Source: Membranipora membranacea (lineage: Eukaryota; Bryozoa; Gymnolaemata; Cheilostomatida; Membraniporidae). Taken from it: DNA of 64,000 bases. Both the position numbers and the translations under genes were made by a program. The stretch spans positions 13,952,001-14,016,000 of the forward strand of contig OU612068.1 in assembly GCA_914767715.1 (NCBI GenBank), given 5' to 3'. This document shows positions 37,001-48,489 of the stretch, piece after piece; the stretch's first letter is position 1; the number at the start of each line of letters is the position of its first letter. Below the pieces are notes generated by a model. The model was not told the DNA's origin, did not search any database, and saw only the letters and a program-made list of their open reading frames with translations.

Positions 37001-37786
37001 CTTACTTGACCACCGTGGTTCTGTTCAGGTGGTGAGAATTTGTATAATGGAATTCATTTCATCAAATTGTACCATCAGTCAATGTGATTTACAAAGCTCA
37101 CAAAATGATAAAGCAAAGTTGACCAGAGCCAACAATATGGCACCAGAACACAAGAACGCTCTCAAGTGGTAGCCTTCTCGAGCCTAGGACTCTAATAGTC
37201 TGGCAGTGAATAACAAGCGCGCTAACTCATTGTCATCTTATCATCACCAAAAAAGAATGAGTTGATGGCACAATAGAGGATGCCAGCTATACCCTCTATA
37301 GAGTGATGCTCATGCATCCTATTCTGCTCAATTCTTTCCAATACCGCAACCTATCATGTGACCAATTTAAGGTTCTCTACGGTTCCTTTCTTTTCCATGG
37401 GTTTGTGACAGTTGTGATCCGATGAAATGTTGCTGCGCAACTGTGTTAATAGCCAAAAAGCGGTGTTATACGAAATAAGAAAGGGGATCGTTGATGTCAA
37501 TGATGTTATAGTTATCACAATTGAATTTACAGGTGTACACTGCACACATGGATTTAACCGTACTGGGTTTTTGATATGCTCATACCTGGTTGAGAAGATG
37601 GGTTGTAAAATAGATGCAGCAGTTCAGAACTTCGCTCTCGCTCGACCTCCTGGTATATACAAGGGTGATTATATCAAAGAACTGTTCAAGATATACGGTA
37701 ATGAAGATGACATGCCTCTAGCTCCCATCTTACCTGACTGGTGCAACGGAAATTATTCATGCTATAACTATAATTATAATAATTAA
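34003..37786 (+). CDS. Truncated capping-enzyme paralogue: free-standing RNA 5'-triphosphatase domain
   Basis: Five exons, 34003-34084, 35812-35924, 36241-36344, 36880-36968 and 37533-37786, join without frameshift and predict 213 residues. The protein matches the N-terminal triphosphatase half of the capping enzyme at 48490-55385 exon for exon. The cysteine-phosphatase signature [10 protein letters not shown] is intact, as is PPGIYKGDY after it. In the full gene exon 5 ends at AACG|GTAACT; here the same place reads AACGGAAATT, so the donor is gone and translation runs on to a short tail ([12 protein letters not shown]) and TAA. The guanylyltransferase half is absent, because the sequence changes to the unrelated sister unit right after the stop. 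It could be a working triphosphatase that removes the gamma phosphate from RNA 5' ends, or a duplicate still intact by chance. Confidence 0.8.
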
Positions 37787-38384
37787 TAATGATAATAATA
37801 ATAATCATAATAATTGTAATAATAATATAAAAAATAATGAGTTTACTTCTATACTGCTTAATGAAAGCCACAATTGGTACTTCTAAGCGGTTTTCCACTA
37901 CTCTCTCTATATTGATGGGTCTATTTTGTTGGGTTTGACAGAATTGGACAGGTTGTGTTCGAGAACGCATGTCATTCATGAGCTCGTATACAATATAGTT
38001 AGTACCATATATACCGTTAGATTCCATTGACAGCCCTGATGATCGGATAATTCCTGGTTTTGAATCCATTCTGTAAAAATATTTAAAAAGATCAATGTAA
38101 AAAACTGTGATGCCATGCGGAAATTAACTCAGAATGTGGCCCCAGTTAATGTGTATGTATGTATATGTATTCACTATCTCAATTTTGAGAAAACTAAGAT
38201 TGTGAAGAGCCTGCCAAGATCACAGATAAAAAGGTCGTTATGTAAAAAATGTGGTAGTTAAAATGTAAAATAATCTGTAAAAAGTCTGTAAAATAATAAA
38301 ACACACAGATTAAGAAAACGCTTTATTAAATAAATCAATTTCAACAGATCTGAAACAATTTTTTTTAAAATTGGTGCGCTGCTT

Positions 38385-38405
38385 AAAGGGCAACCAAGGT
38401 GTAAC
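38385..38405. repeat. Solo TTAA-MITE terminal repeat
   Basis: TTAAAGGGCAACCAAGGT, the same end as the element at 38943-39327, with no matching partner end close by. Confidence 0.5.
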
Positions 38406-38660
38406 GGCCAGCATGGCCTAATTTTAGCTCATCTTGTTTATCTATTTTTCACTGTATAAAGCCTAATATTTTCATAAGAAAGTGATTCATAAACCCATGC
38501 TTTTGTCACCAACCAGTAAATATTTTGTAACCTTTTGTGGTTATTAATCAGATATCCACCTGTTCGGTGGTTTGCTGTCGCCCCCCCCCCCCCCCGCTAT
38601 GAAGCTATATGAATCATTCAGATGTTTTTGTAAGCAATTTAACTGACTATAAATACTTGT

Positions 38661-38690
38661 CATGTCATGTCATGTCATGTCATGTCATGT
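38661..38690. repeat. (CATGT)6 microsatellite
   Basis: Six perfect 5-bp units. A poly-C run lies just before, at about 38581-38595. Confidence 0.9.
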
Positions 38691-38942
38691 TCCACCAATT
38701 TAGCACAGCCGTTTTATAGAGCCAATCAGGTAATTAATAACTTTACTTTTTCTGTGAATCTGAACTGTTAATATCTTTGATGTGAAATAATGTAAAAGTT
38801 TCAACTGTATTTGATGTTATACCTGCTAATTTTATACTTTTGGAAACACATTTTTACCAACTTGTTGTTTAAACTTTGTAGTTTTCACGGTGTCTTAATG
38901 GCATCAGTTCGAGACTTACGGCTCAATAAATAACTCAAGAAC

Positions 38943-39327
38943 TTAAAGGGCAACCAAGGTTTCGCAGCAATGCATTAATGGGTAGCAAATAATGTGCTGG
39001 GCAGCATCAGCTTTGTGCATTACGCGATGCAAAACTCAAAGTAGTTGCTGACTCTAAGCTGGGTAACACTTCAGTTTAGGGGAGGTTCCAAGACTTTGCT
39101 GTAATAATTATAGAGCACAGGCTAAATAATAACAGGAACAGGAAACTGCTATGTGGTATTCTCTTTTAGCTGAGTTTGAGTACCTGATGGAAGAAATGTT
39201 TCACAAGAATTCTGGCTGAATAATCATCCGAATTATATTTTGTCTTTTTCCCCATGCAGAAGGTGCAATCTGCTATTAATCAATGGCCATCAATGAGAAG
39301 TTGTTTGAAACCTTGGTTGCCCTTTAA
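38943..39327. mobile_element. TTAA MITE, complete copy
   Basis: Bounded by TTAAAGGGCAACCAAGGTTT and its reverse complement, with TTAA at 38943-38946 and 39324-39327. 385 bp, no ORF. Relatives lie at 5970-6382, 29038-29239 and 39340-39560. The TTAA ends suggest mobilisation by a piggyBac-like transposase, which is not in this window. Confidence 0.8.
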
Positions 39328-39339
39328 CCACGGCTGCCG

Positions 39340-39560
39340 CTACACAAGGTTTTGCAGCAATGCATTAATGGGTAATAAATAATGTGCTAGGCAGCATCAG
39401 CTTTGTGCATTACGCGATGCAAAACTCAAACTAGTTGCTGACTCTAAGCTGGGTAACACTTCGGTTTAGGGGAGGTTCCAAGACATTGCTGTAATGATGA
39501 TAGAGCACAGGCTAAATAATAACAGGAACAACAGGAAACTGCTCTGTGGTATTCTATGCA
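39340..39560. mobile_element. TTAA MITE, right-truncated copy
   Basis: Starts at ACAAGGTTTTGCAGCAATGC and follows the left half of the neighbouring complete element before diverging near 39555. Confidence 0.65.
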
Positions 39561-40874
39561 ATGATGCATGCCTGTACACATAACAATATAGGGTTATGAT
39601 TGGCAGGCAGTCATTTGATTCCAACCTGCAACAAAATACAATGAAAAGATGATTTTTTTTCTCACCTGATTATTGATGTATTGTTCACTGAGAGGACCTC
39701 CCCATTTAATAAGATGACCCATTCTAGCTACACCAGGATAGAAAATCAGGACCTGTAAACCTAGTTCTCGTTCTCCAGTAAGTCACTGTTATTAACATCA
39801 AGCTAACTGAATACCTAAAAGAAATAATAAATAACTAATAAAAGTATAACTAATTAATAACTAATAAAAACAAATAAACAACTAATAATAAATAACAAAT
39901 GATAAATAAAAAACAAATAAAAGTGTTAAAAAAATACATAAAATTCACAGCTTTAAGAACTACAAGCCTCACAATGTAAATATTCACTGATCAACATTGG
40001 CAACCTCACAGGAGTTATTGACCTTTTTTAGATTAGTTTTAAATCTGTGAATTTTAAATTGCTGAATATATATGAGCCATCACTGAGAACATTGTAAACT
40101 TGTAAAAATTGTAAAATTGTTAACAACACAAACAATAACAATTATTATGTTGGGTTATAACTTCTTAAGCAGTGAAAGCAAGTGGAATACTAACACCGTT
40201 CAGAGATATCCAGTCAGTCTCCAGTTCCCATCTGGCCCAGTTCCACCAGGTATCGTAATATCCAAATTTACACAACACATTGGGATTGTAGTGAAATCTG
40301 TGACTATCACAGAAAGTCTTTAATCATAATGCTATGATGGAGCAGGTTGTATTCGCTATGTATCTCCCCATGAGCTCATGTATGCAATATAGTTAATACC
40401 AGTAGATTCCACTATCCACACTGTCTCCATCATTAAGCTGCTCGGATTGTTCCTTGCTATAGAGAGATTCTGTAAAAATGAAAATGAAAATCCAATTAAT
40501 TTAACTCTAGGAAAGATGAATTTTTACCGATTCAAGAGAGAAGACAACTGTGCAATGTAACAATGTGCTATAAAGCTATAACTGGTCGCGTGCAAAGATA
40601 AATCATTCACATAATTTGATAAAGATTTATTATTTGCCAGTAGTAATTTAATTCTAAGTCGCAAACAAACAATGAAATTATTTTTTTTCTAACCAGATTT
40701 ACCTTGATGATATGTCCGTACAGCCCCATCTACCTCCATAATTATTACTCATACACCATATAAAAGGTTGACCGCAGACAGACTCGAGTTACACGGATGA
40801 CTGCTAACATACAAGTCTGGTTAGAAAATGGAAGTATCAATAGGCAGATTGTGATATTATTGTCATAAATATTT

Positions 40875-41012
40875 ATTGTCGGTGTTGTCGGTATTGTCGG
40901 TATTGTCGGTATTGTCGGTATTGTCGGTATTGTCGGTATTGTCGGTAATGTCGGTACTGTCCTTATTGTCATATTGTCGGTATTGTAATATTGTCGGTAT
41001 TGTCGGTAGATA
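40875..41012. repeat. 9-bp minisatellite (GGTATTGTC)n
   Basis: About a dozen near-perfect units, degenerating at the right end. It produces a spurious ORF of repeated SVL units. The sister segment at 12840 lacks it. Confidence 0.9.
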
Positions 41013-41019
41013 TATTGTC

Positions 41020-44000
41020 ATAGGTAACCGTTTGATTCTACTTATTGTATCGATTATCTCCCCTGTTTTTACATCAGGAACCCAGTCTATTGATAACTAC
41101 CTATATGCATTGAGTCAGAGATTGGTTCTTTAGATGGCTGTGTATATTCTTCTGGTGCTGTGTATTGTCTTTATGTATGTCTTTAAACAACTATATCCCA
41201 CCTTGATATAGAAGAGATAGCAACCATTAGACTTCCCTACTTAATTGATCATTGGGCAGCATTCTCTGCAGGTTTGACTTGTTACGTGTTAGGACCTAAA
41301 ATTTTCCATGTTGATAGACTGTTTTTTACCGGGAGGCAGCCATTCGTTATCCGTTAACTCTATCTTTTCTCTACCTTGTCACTACATTGAGAACACAGTC
41401 TTTTGATAACTACCCAGGTCTTGGTCATAGATTGGTGATCAAGATGGCTGACGTTTCGTTTTGACTTACTGGCAATAAGAATACTCTATACACAGGCATT
41501 GGATCTCATCAGAAAAAAAACAAAACTACGATCGCAGATTTTTGAGTGAGGTATGGCTTAGCACTGAAGATAGGCTACCCATTTACACCCCCGAGTCAAT
41601 TTGAATAGCATGGTTGCGCCTAGTATCAGTACTCTGTGCCACTGTTTGTGACTGAGGCTTCATGCTGTCATGAAACATGAATAAGGTTGATTGGTTTTGT
41701 CTTGTGATGGTTTTTGAAGTCTTGTAGTGTCCATATAGTCTCAGTTGTCTGCGTTGGTTGGCGTTGTAATATATTGGTAAAATCACCTTATCACTCTGTA
41801 AGTGGTGAGCTGGATGCCGATCTCTTCTTTGTGGGAACCTCATTGTCAGGATGAGCATCTGCAAACAGCAGTTAATTCATTTTCAGCATATAAAATGAGA
41901 CAACAAAAAGACATTGTACTTCTAGACACGTAAATTTTGCTACTTAGATGCTTCTCAAAACTTGCTATTAACGGCCGCGTGATTGGTATTGTAATATATT
42001 GATATATATGGACCATTAAATGGTGCATATTGGTATTATATTGTCAATTGTCTGTGTTGATTACCAATGTAATTTATATTGGTAAAATCAGTAGCAAACA
42101 GCAGTTTATTCATTTTGAGCATGTAAAATGAGACAAAAAAGACATTGTACATCTAGATTCTAGATACATAGATTTTGCCACTTAGATGCTTCTGAAAACT
42201 TCTATATTAGCTAGATTAAAGCTAGAGGATTAAATTGAGCCAATCAATGGCTGGAAACTTATTGATAAAACTGAAACTAAAAAATATCGAGCATGTCAAT
42301 AACATGGAATTACCAAATCATACTGTTCCAAAAGCTGAGGGGTAAGTCAATGATTGCTATGTTGACTCAGCAATCAAGGTGGGTATGTCACCATCTACAG
42401 TAACTAACCGCCAAAGGGGGTTAGATTTACCGAAGAGCCCTGTAGTGGGATTTCATTCTGCTGCACAAAATGGCTTCACTAATCGTGTTTGAATTTAAAG
42501 GAATGTGTGTATGTGTATTCATTTATTTTAAAACTAAATTGGCATAACTTTAATCCGATGAGAATGTTTCATAAAATAGAGAACGCAATAAAATCGAAAA
42601 GAAAATAAAGGGGAAAAAATTAACTTCAATCAAGATTATGAAAAAGATAATTAGAAATATCACGTCTGAATGATTTATAATTGGTTTTTGAACCATCTAT
42701 CGTTGCAATAGCGATAGCATTAGGCTAAGTGCATTAAAAAAAGAAATTATGAATTGTTATGCCTCATAAAAAACAGTAAAATCTGTTCTTACTCTTCTCA
42801 AATCCTACACTTCTTGGCTCTAAAATATCCTTTATAGATCACATTCTAAGTGGTGATAACAGAATATCTTTATGGAACTAAGGAATATTTGCTCAACGCC
42901 TCTAGTCTCACCTCAGCTTGGCGAGCGAATGAAGCCTTAAGAAACTTCGGATAAGAGAGCCGTGTAAACCTTTATTGAGATTACTGTTTACAGCATGAAT
43001 AGCAATCTCTTAATGAAATCTCTTGTGCCCAATCAAACCTACCATAATGAAAGCATGATGCGGTGAAGGGAAGTCTGGCTATATGTGATTCACCCTGAAG
43101 GCTATTGCTTGGTAATGGATCAGCCTTGTTTGAACCAGAGTCACAGGTCCAATCTCAACCTATTCATAAAGCCGTCATAATGTCTTCAGTAACCGTCTTC
43201 CGAAAACAAAGTCTCAGAAACAGCCTGTTACATAATGATAGCATGCCATCGCCTGGTATGCCCAATGTTGATTGTATTTAGCTTCAGATCTTTTGATGCT
43301 GTAGAAAATATTGAGCACGGATCCACTCATTATGATATTAATGAGTAAAAATAATAAATACAATAAAATAAAATAATTGAATTAAAAAAAATAATAATAA
43401 AGCATAAATAATTATACTTTATATAAAACATAATCACAGTCCCAAACCATATCATTGTTGGGGTGACATCCGTCTGGCGCAGTCTTTTACGATCGAGTTA
43501 GATTGTGTAAGTTGGAGGAGTTCTATCCCATGTACCGATCACTAGTATCAACATCAATGTTGTGTTAGGCTTCGATGCCCTACATCAGTAGTTGGGTAGT
43601 TTTCAAAAATGTTGAATAAATTGATAATGTGATCTCTGCTAGCTCTAATAATTTAACAAACGTGAAATTAAAAGAGAAAATATTTATCAAATTTAAGCGC
43701 TAATTCTTTCAACCCGTTTGTTTGAGGGAGTATATTTTAAAGAGATAAACGAGGCTAGGTTTCATTAATATAATATATTAATATATATAAAAAATAGTTT
43801 AACCAGATTTTTAGATTTACTGAGCACTGCTCCTGGAACACTGACCTTATCACTCACAAAAACTTCATAGCTGATTTTCCTCTGTAGTCCATAGGATGTT
43901 TTTTGCAAAGATTGCAGGTAATCTGGAAATTTTTTGTGCATTTGTATTGTGCGGTTATTAAAGCAGACATTTAATGAAAGCAAAACAAATCAAAACAAGG

Positions 44001-46380
44001 GGTTACTCTTTGATCAAAAGCTTCCACACAATAAAAAATATACAAATTCACATTGTTTAAAAATCACTCACGGCTACTGAGAAAACAATCTCATGTACTT
44101 AATAGCATAGCTTGGTTCGAAAAAAATAGTTGGTTAATATATGGACAATAATATACTGTGTTATACTATTTACAGTTACTTCAAACTCAATGGATTTTTA
44201 TTTTAGTTCAAAGTGATTGATTTTCTGTTCAAGCAAATTATCCGATCTACTATTCCTTATATTTATTTCTTTTGAAGCTCATCTTCAGATGTAAGTATTG
44301 TCACTCGATAAATAAACACAAACTGCAACTAAATAATAAAAACACTTTTTCTAGTTGCTGAGTTGTAAAAAGTAAATACGTAATTTTTTTTATTTATTGT
44401 ATCAGCCCGTGATTGCAGTCCCACTCAGAGCCAGCCTAAAATAAATATCTTCCCTCCCTTGTGGCGGCGGGATGTTGCAAATGTTTGGTGTTGAGGCTCG
44501 ATGCCAAACATTTGATGTGTGATGTTCTTCATAATTCTATCTATACCGTGCTTACTCATTTTTAATTATAAAACTGCTGTTGACGCATTGAAAATTTCCA
44601 TTAAATCATTATCAATTACGGGATACACAGAAATGACAGTCTCTTTTTAAAAATATCGAGCTTATAAATAATAATAATATGCCAATCAAAATCTCACAGC
44701 AAAAATTTGATCTATATTTAATAAAAACTATTACTCATTCTCTATTTTCCGTGTGCAATTAAAATTAATAAATTGACCCAAAGCTATTTTTGAAAAGATA
44801 ATTAAGCTAATTGGAAGGAGACAGGCATGACACTTTCTACTGTGACGTATAAATGAGATCAATGATTTGAGTAAAATGCTATTTTAACTGCTATCAATCA
44901 AATTTCCACATGATCCCAATAACTAACTCAACTTGCCAAATGTGAACTAATCCCTGATCATCAAAACTAAACAGATTTTGGCACACTGCTGAATTGTTAT
45001 CCCAGGGCTGTAGTTCTGAAATAATCTGGGGGGGGAGTTTAAAGCATCAATATGAGGGGGGCTGCAAGCTCCTCCGAAGCAGTATAAGGTATGTAAATAG
45101 CAAATGGAAATCACAGAGCCTGCCATGGATTATTCAATTAACATGTATAATGCTTAGGCCAATCCTTGTAGCTTTTCAAGGGGAGGCAGTGCCTCCCTGC
45201 CTCCAATAGAATTATGGGCCTGTATCCGGAATGCATATTACTGCATCCATATTGGGATCCTAGTAAAAGATTAGTTCTCGCTTACAATTGAATTTAAGGG
45301 ATGTATCTCAGATCACCAAATTTCAATGACCAATGAGCCACTGGCCTCTGCACTCTGAATCAAATAGTACGGGAACAGATTTCGTTCCCATTTCAAATCA
45401 CCAGAATGTCAAGCCACCGAAACATTGTCAAAATTTCTCGCAAAATTACGTATCCTTGAGTAATCTAAAACAAGTTGATTCTCATAGTTAAACCTTTGTG
45501 AGCAAATCAATCCCTGATTTTCCAAAATTAAGTAGATTTTTGATTGGCACCCTTTCTGCCATTAATATCAATTTTACTACACCCTTATTTAGATCCTTGT
45601 AATCAATTCTCCCTCGAGCGCATACAGTATTATGAGGGATGTATCTCAGATCTCCAAATTTTGATGACCAATGATGTACTACAGGGGTCTCCACTGTTTA
45701 AAATAGTTTTTCATATCTATTTGAAATTACACATATATTAAGCCACAAAAAAATTGTCAAAATTTTCATTAAATGCAGTATCTTTGAGTAATCTAAAAAA
45801 GTAAATTTGAGCAACTTGCTTGAAATAACTAGATTGGGCTAGCTCATATTTACTCATCCTCATTTTTTACATCAAGCTCTACCTGAGCTAGCCAAAATTA
45901 AGTGCTAGCTAACATTAAGACATCTCCTAACTAGCTAAACTAAATTATGGTAACAATTACTAACATTTTGAGGGTAATACAAAATAAGCCTTTGACAAGG
46001 TTTGATTTTTTTCTAATAACTTATTCACATCATTGAACTCCTTCTCAATGTTCGCATGAACAGCAGGAGTGTCATACAAATATACTCTATCTTATGACTC
46101 AACCTGAAATAACTTTTACTCCATATTTGGTAAAGCCGTAAGTTAGCACAAGATGGTACCACAGTGTGAGGATATCCTTGACCTGTGGTAGGATAATGAA
46201 TTGCAAAATCCATCTGCAAATTCCAGTGTCACTCAATCTGCGCCACAACTCCCAAATTAGAAAAATATAATTATCATAATTCTTGGCTGGAAACCAAAGT
46301 CTGAACTGTCTGAGTAGTATCTAGATAATTGATATTGACAGATTTGGAGAGAGGCAAAAAATATGAAACATTTTTAGATT
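41020..46380. repeat. Duplicated segment upstream of peptide gene C
   Basis: 41020-43100 matches 12840-14600; 43120-44140 matches 14630-16090 and 24200-25200; 44140-46380 matches 21093-22810 and 25800-28070. Relative to copy B about 590 bp is missing at 44140. The uninterrupted retrotransposon target is at about 44345-44380. No supported gene. Confidence 0.65.
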
Positions 46381-46383
46381 TCT

Positions 46384-46450
46384 TGACGTCCTAATAGGTA
46401 TCATGTGACTGGGCGTGTCACACTAAATCCACCAGTCCACAGATATAAAA
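46384..46450 (+). promoter_or_regulatory. Promoter module of secreted-peptide gene C
   Basis: TGACGTC (46384-46390), TCATGTGAC (46401-46409) and TATAAAA (46444-46450). E-box to TATA is again 43 bp. Confidence 0.75.
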
Positions 46451-46555
46451 GGGAACAACATCACAGCAGTAATCATCAGTCTTTCTCAGGTCTTCTAATT
46501 AATTTGAAATTTCCCTGCAGTTTTCAAGCTTCGAATTTTTACTTTATACAACAAA

Positions 46556-47311
46556 ATGAACAGATTCATAATGATTGCACTGGCTGCTGTGGGTTTTCTA
46601 GCTCAGCTCTCGTTTTCAGAGGTAAGAAGATTATAGCACCTTCTGATGGAATCGTCAGCTAATACTACAGACAGCTTAGCCTCATCTCCTAGGCCCCATT
46701 TTGCTGTAACATTTTCAAATAGCTGTTGAACCTGATGGGAATGGATTGGCCTCTATTATGCGGTGGTAGTAGCAGTGTAGTAGATAAAGAGTTTGATATT
46801 GCGCTGCCTAAAAGATCTTTTGAATTTGTATAACTAACACATTGTATTTTGATAGTAAAATTTGGCTACTGAGGTGTTAATTCTATCTACTCACTCACCT
46901 ATTTTTTAGGATGCTGATGTATCATACTATGATGATTGTAATACCTGCACATACCATGGACTGGGTTGTGAGTCTAAAGTGATGCGCGTCTGTACTCAGA
47001 AATATGAACTACCTAATGGTGAAGTCAAATACATCTGTGAGAAGTATGTCACCAAGTATATCTGTAAGGAACCTGAGTATGTAGCTCCTACAGCTATAGC
47101 TAATGATGCGGCAGCCGCCAAAGCAGCAGCCGCCAAATCAGCAGCCGCTAAAGCAGCAGTCGCCAAAGCAGCAGCCGCCAAAGCCGCAGCGGTCGAAGCA
47201 GAAGCTGCCAAAATAGCTGCTGCCAAATTAGCTGCCGCCAAAGCAGCCGCTGCCAAAGCAGCCGCTGTGAAAGCTGCTGCTAAGTCGCCTGCAGCCAAGA
47301 AACTGTATTAA
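46556..47311 (+). CDS. Secreted six-cysteine protein with Ala/Lys tail, copy C
   Basis: Exons 46556-46621 and 46910-47311 join in phase 0 and give 155 residues. It starts at MNRFIMIALAAVGFLAQ; the extra upstream methionine codon of copies A and B is AAA here. The six-cysteine head is conserved with the same spacing. The tail has the same length as copy B and ends SPAAKKLY, with an AVEAEAAK break where B has AAEAEAAK. Together with copy B it shows that the tail length and KKLY end are the usual state. A clear AATAAA was not found; the region matching the A and B signals reads TCAATAAG near 47652. Confidence 0.8.
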
Positions 47312-48489
47312 CCAGAGGCAAGTTTTTCGTTATATTGGAACAACATAAATATTCGTATTATTACAAATTTAAGGTAATGTTGTCTGTTAAGAACAGGATA
47401 ACATGAGAGACAGCATCAATTAGTTTGCACCTGAGAATTTTACTGTTCCACCACTTATATAATATTCACTTGGATATGATGTAATAACTAATATTAGTCC
47501 ATTCCCATAAAGTTTTATTTTTGTGAGAGAATTGGTTCTTCTTGTATCACCCTAAAGCTTTTCATGATCGCAAATTACTTGTGAACAATATCATTATCAC
47601 CACTCATATACATATTTTTCTATCACGGATCTAATAAGTTTGAACAACTTTCAATAAGTTCTGTATCCTCAACAATCCAAGTATTTCTATATATTATGAT
47701 TCCTAAATGGACATTTATATACTGCTGAATAGTATTGCGGCACAAAAGAAAAACTCTTTATTTGAGGTCTCATTTATTGCCCATGTCAATCTGCTTTTCT
47801 AACCTCAATGTTCAAATGATTCAGTAGGGGGTTGTCAGATTCTTTTCAAAGGGAAGATTGAAAATTTCACAATCTATCTGTTCTGTGGTTGTATTCAACC
47901 ACCACCAGTCCTGTTATAGTTATTTCAACCCTACTCCAGTTAATACACTTGACGCACTTCAGAAATTGATCCGTATTACATCAGGGAAGTTGGGAGAATG
48001 GGTATATCCCACCCACCCAGGGTGGTCTTTGACTGAGTGAGCGATACCTGCTAGGCTCTCGCTTTCAGATCGCTCAGTCACTTCATGGAACTATATACAT
48101 TCTGAATGAGCAATTTGGGAGCGATTTTGTCTACTTGAAAGACCAAGTGAGTGATAATTTTTAGCGATGTGATAGTGATAACTTGCTTGAGCATAGGATC
48201 ACTGGTTCTAATTGAAAGACCCCTCTGATTACATTCCTGATTGAACCCTATGTAAGTTGTCTTATCAGATACAAAAAGAAAGCAACTGCACAGAAAATGT
48301 AATAAAAAGCTCAACCATGAAATCTTGGAGTTGCGTACACCAATATTGGTGTCAAGTGTGTGCGAGCCAATTTTAACCATTTCTAATCCACTTCCTGTGA
48401 TGTCAAAATAATTTTTATGAAAACTTGGTAGTCCTCAGTCAGCAAAATTCTCCCCATATGCTTCACCATTCATTGTAAAGCAAGTAAAC
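47312..48489. other. Region between gene C and the capping enzyme
   Basis: 3' UTR sequence of gene C to about 47660, then DNA shared with 29600-29870. From about 48350 it matches the 5' flank of the truncated capping gene (33860-34000). No other gene seen. Confidence 0.5.

Larger units (their letters stand above)
37790..40760 (-). pseudogene. Minus-strand exon cluster X2, sister of 11.6-12.7 kb
   Basis: It contains an ATG exon about 40754-40704 (MSNNYGGR, then a 1-base deletion relative to X1), an exon-like segment from about 40470 (after TTTTTACAG) open to a stop with STGINYIAYMSSWGDT, and an exon-like segment from about 38070 (after TTTTACAG) that reads MDSKPGIIRSSGLSMESNGI and continues through NYIVYELMN. 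With the 1-base shift, exon 1 could join the 38070 segment in frame (AG + A). About 1.6 kb (38105-39735) containing MITEs is inserted relative to X1. No family recognised; coding status unclear. Confidence 0.3.

Noticed and set aside
40875-41012. CRISPR-like array
   Set aside because: Contiguous 9-bp units without spacers, in a eukaryotic context.
40876-41133. ORF of repeated SVL units
   Set aside because: Translation of the 9-bp GGTATTGTC minisatellite, absent from the sister segment.
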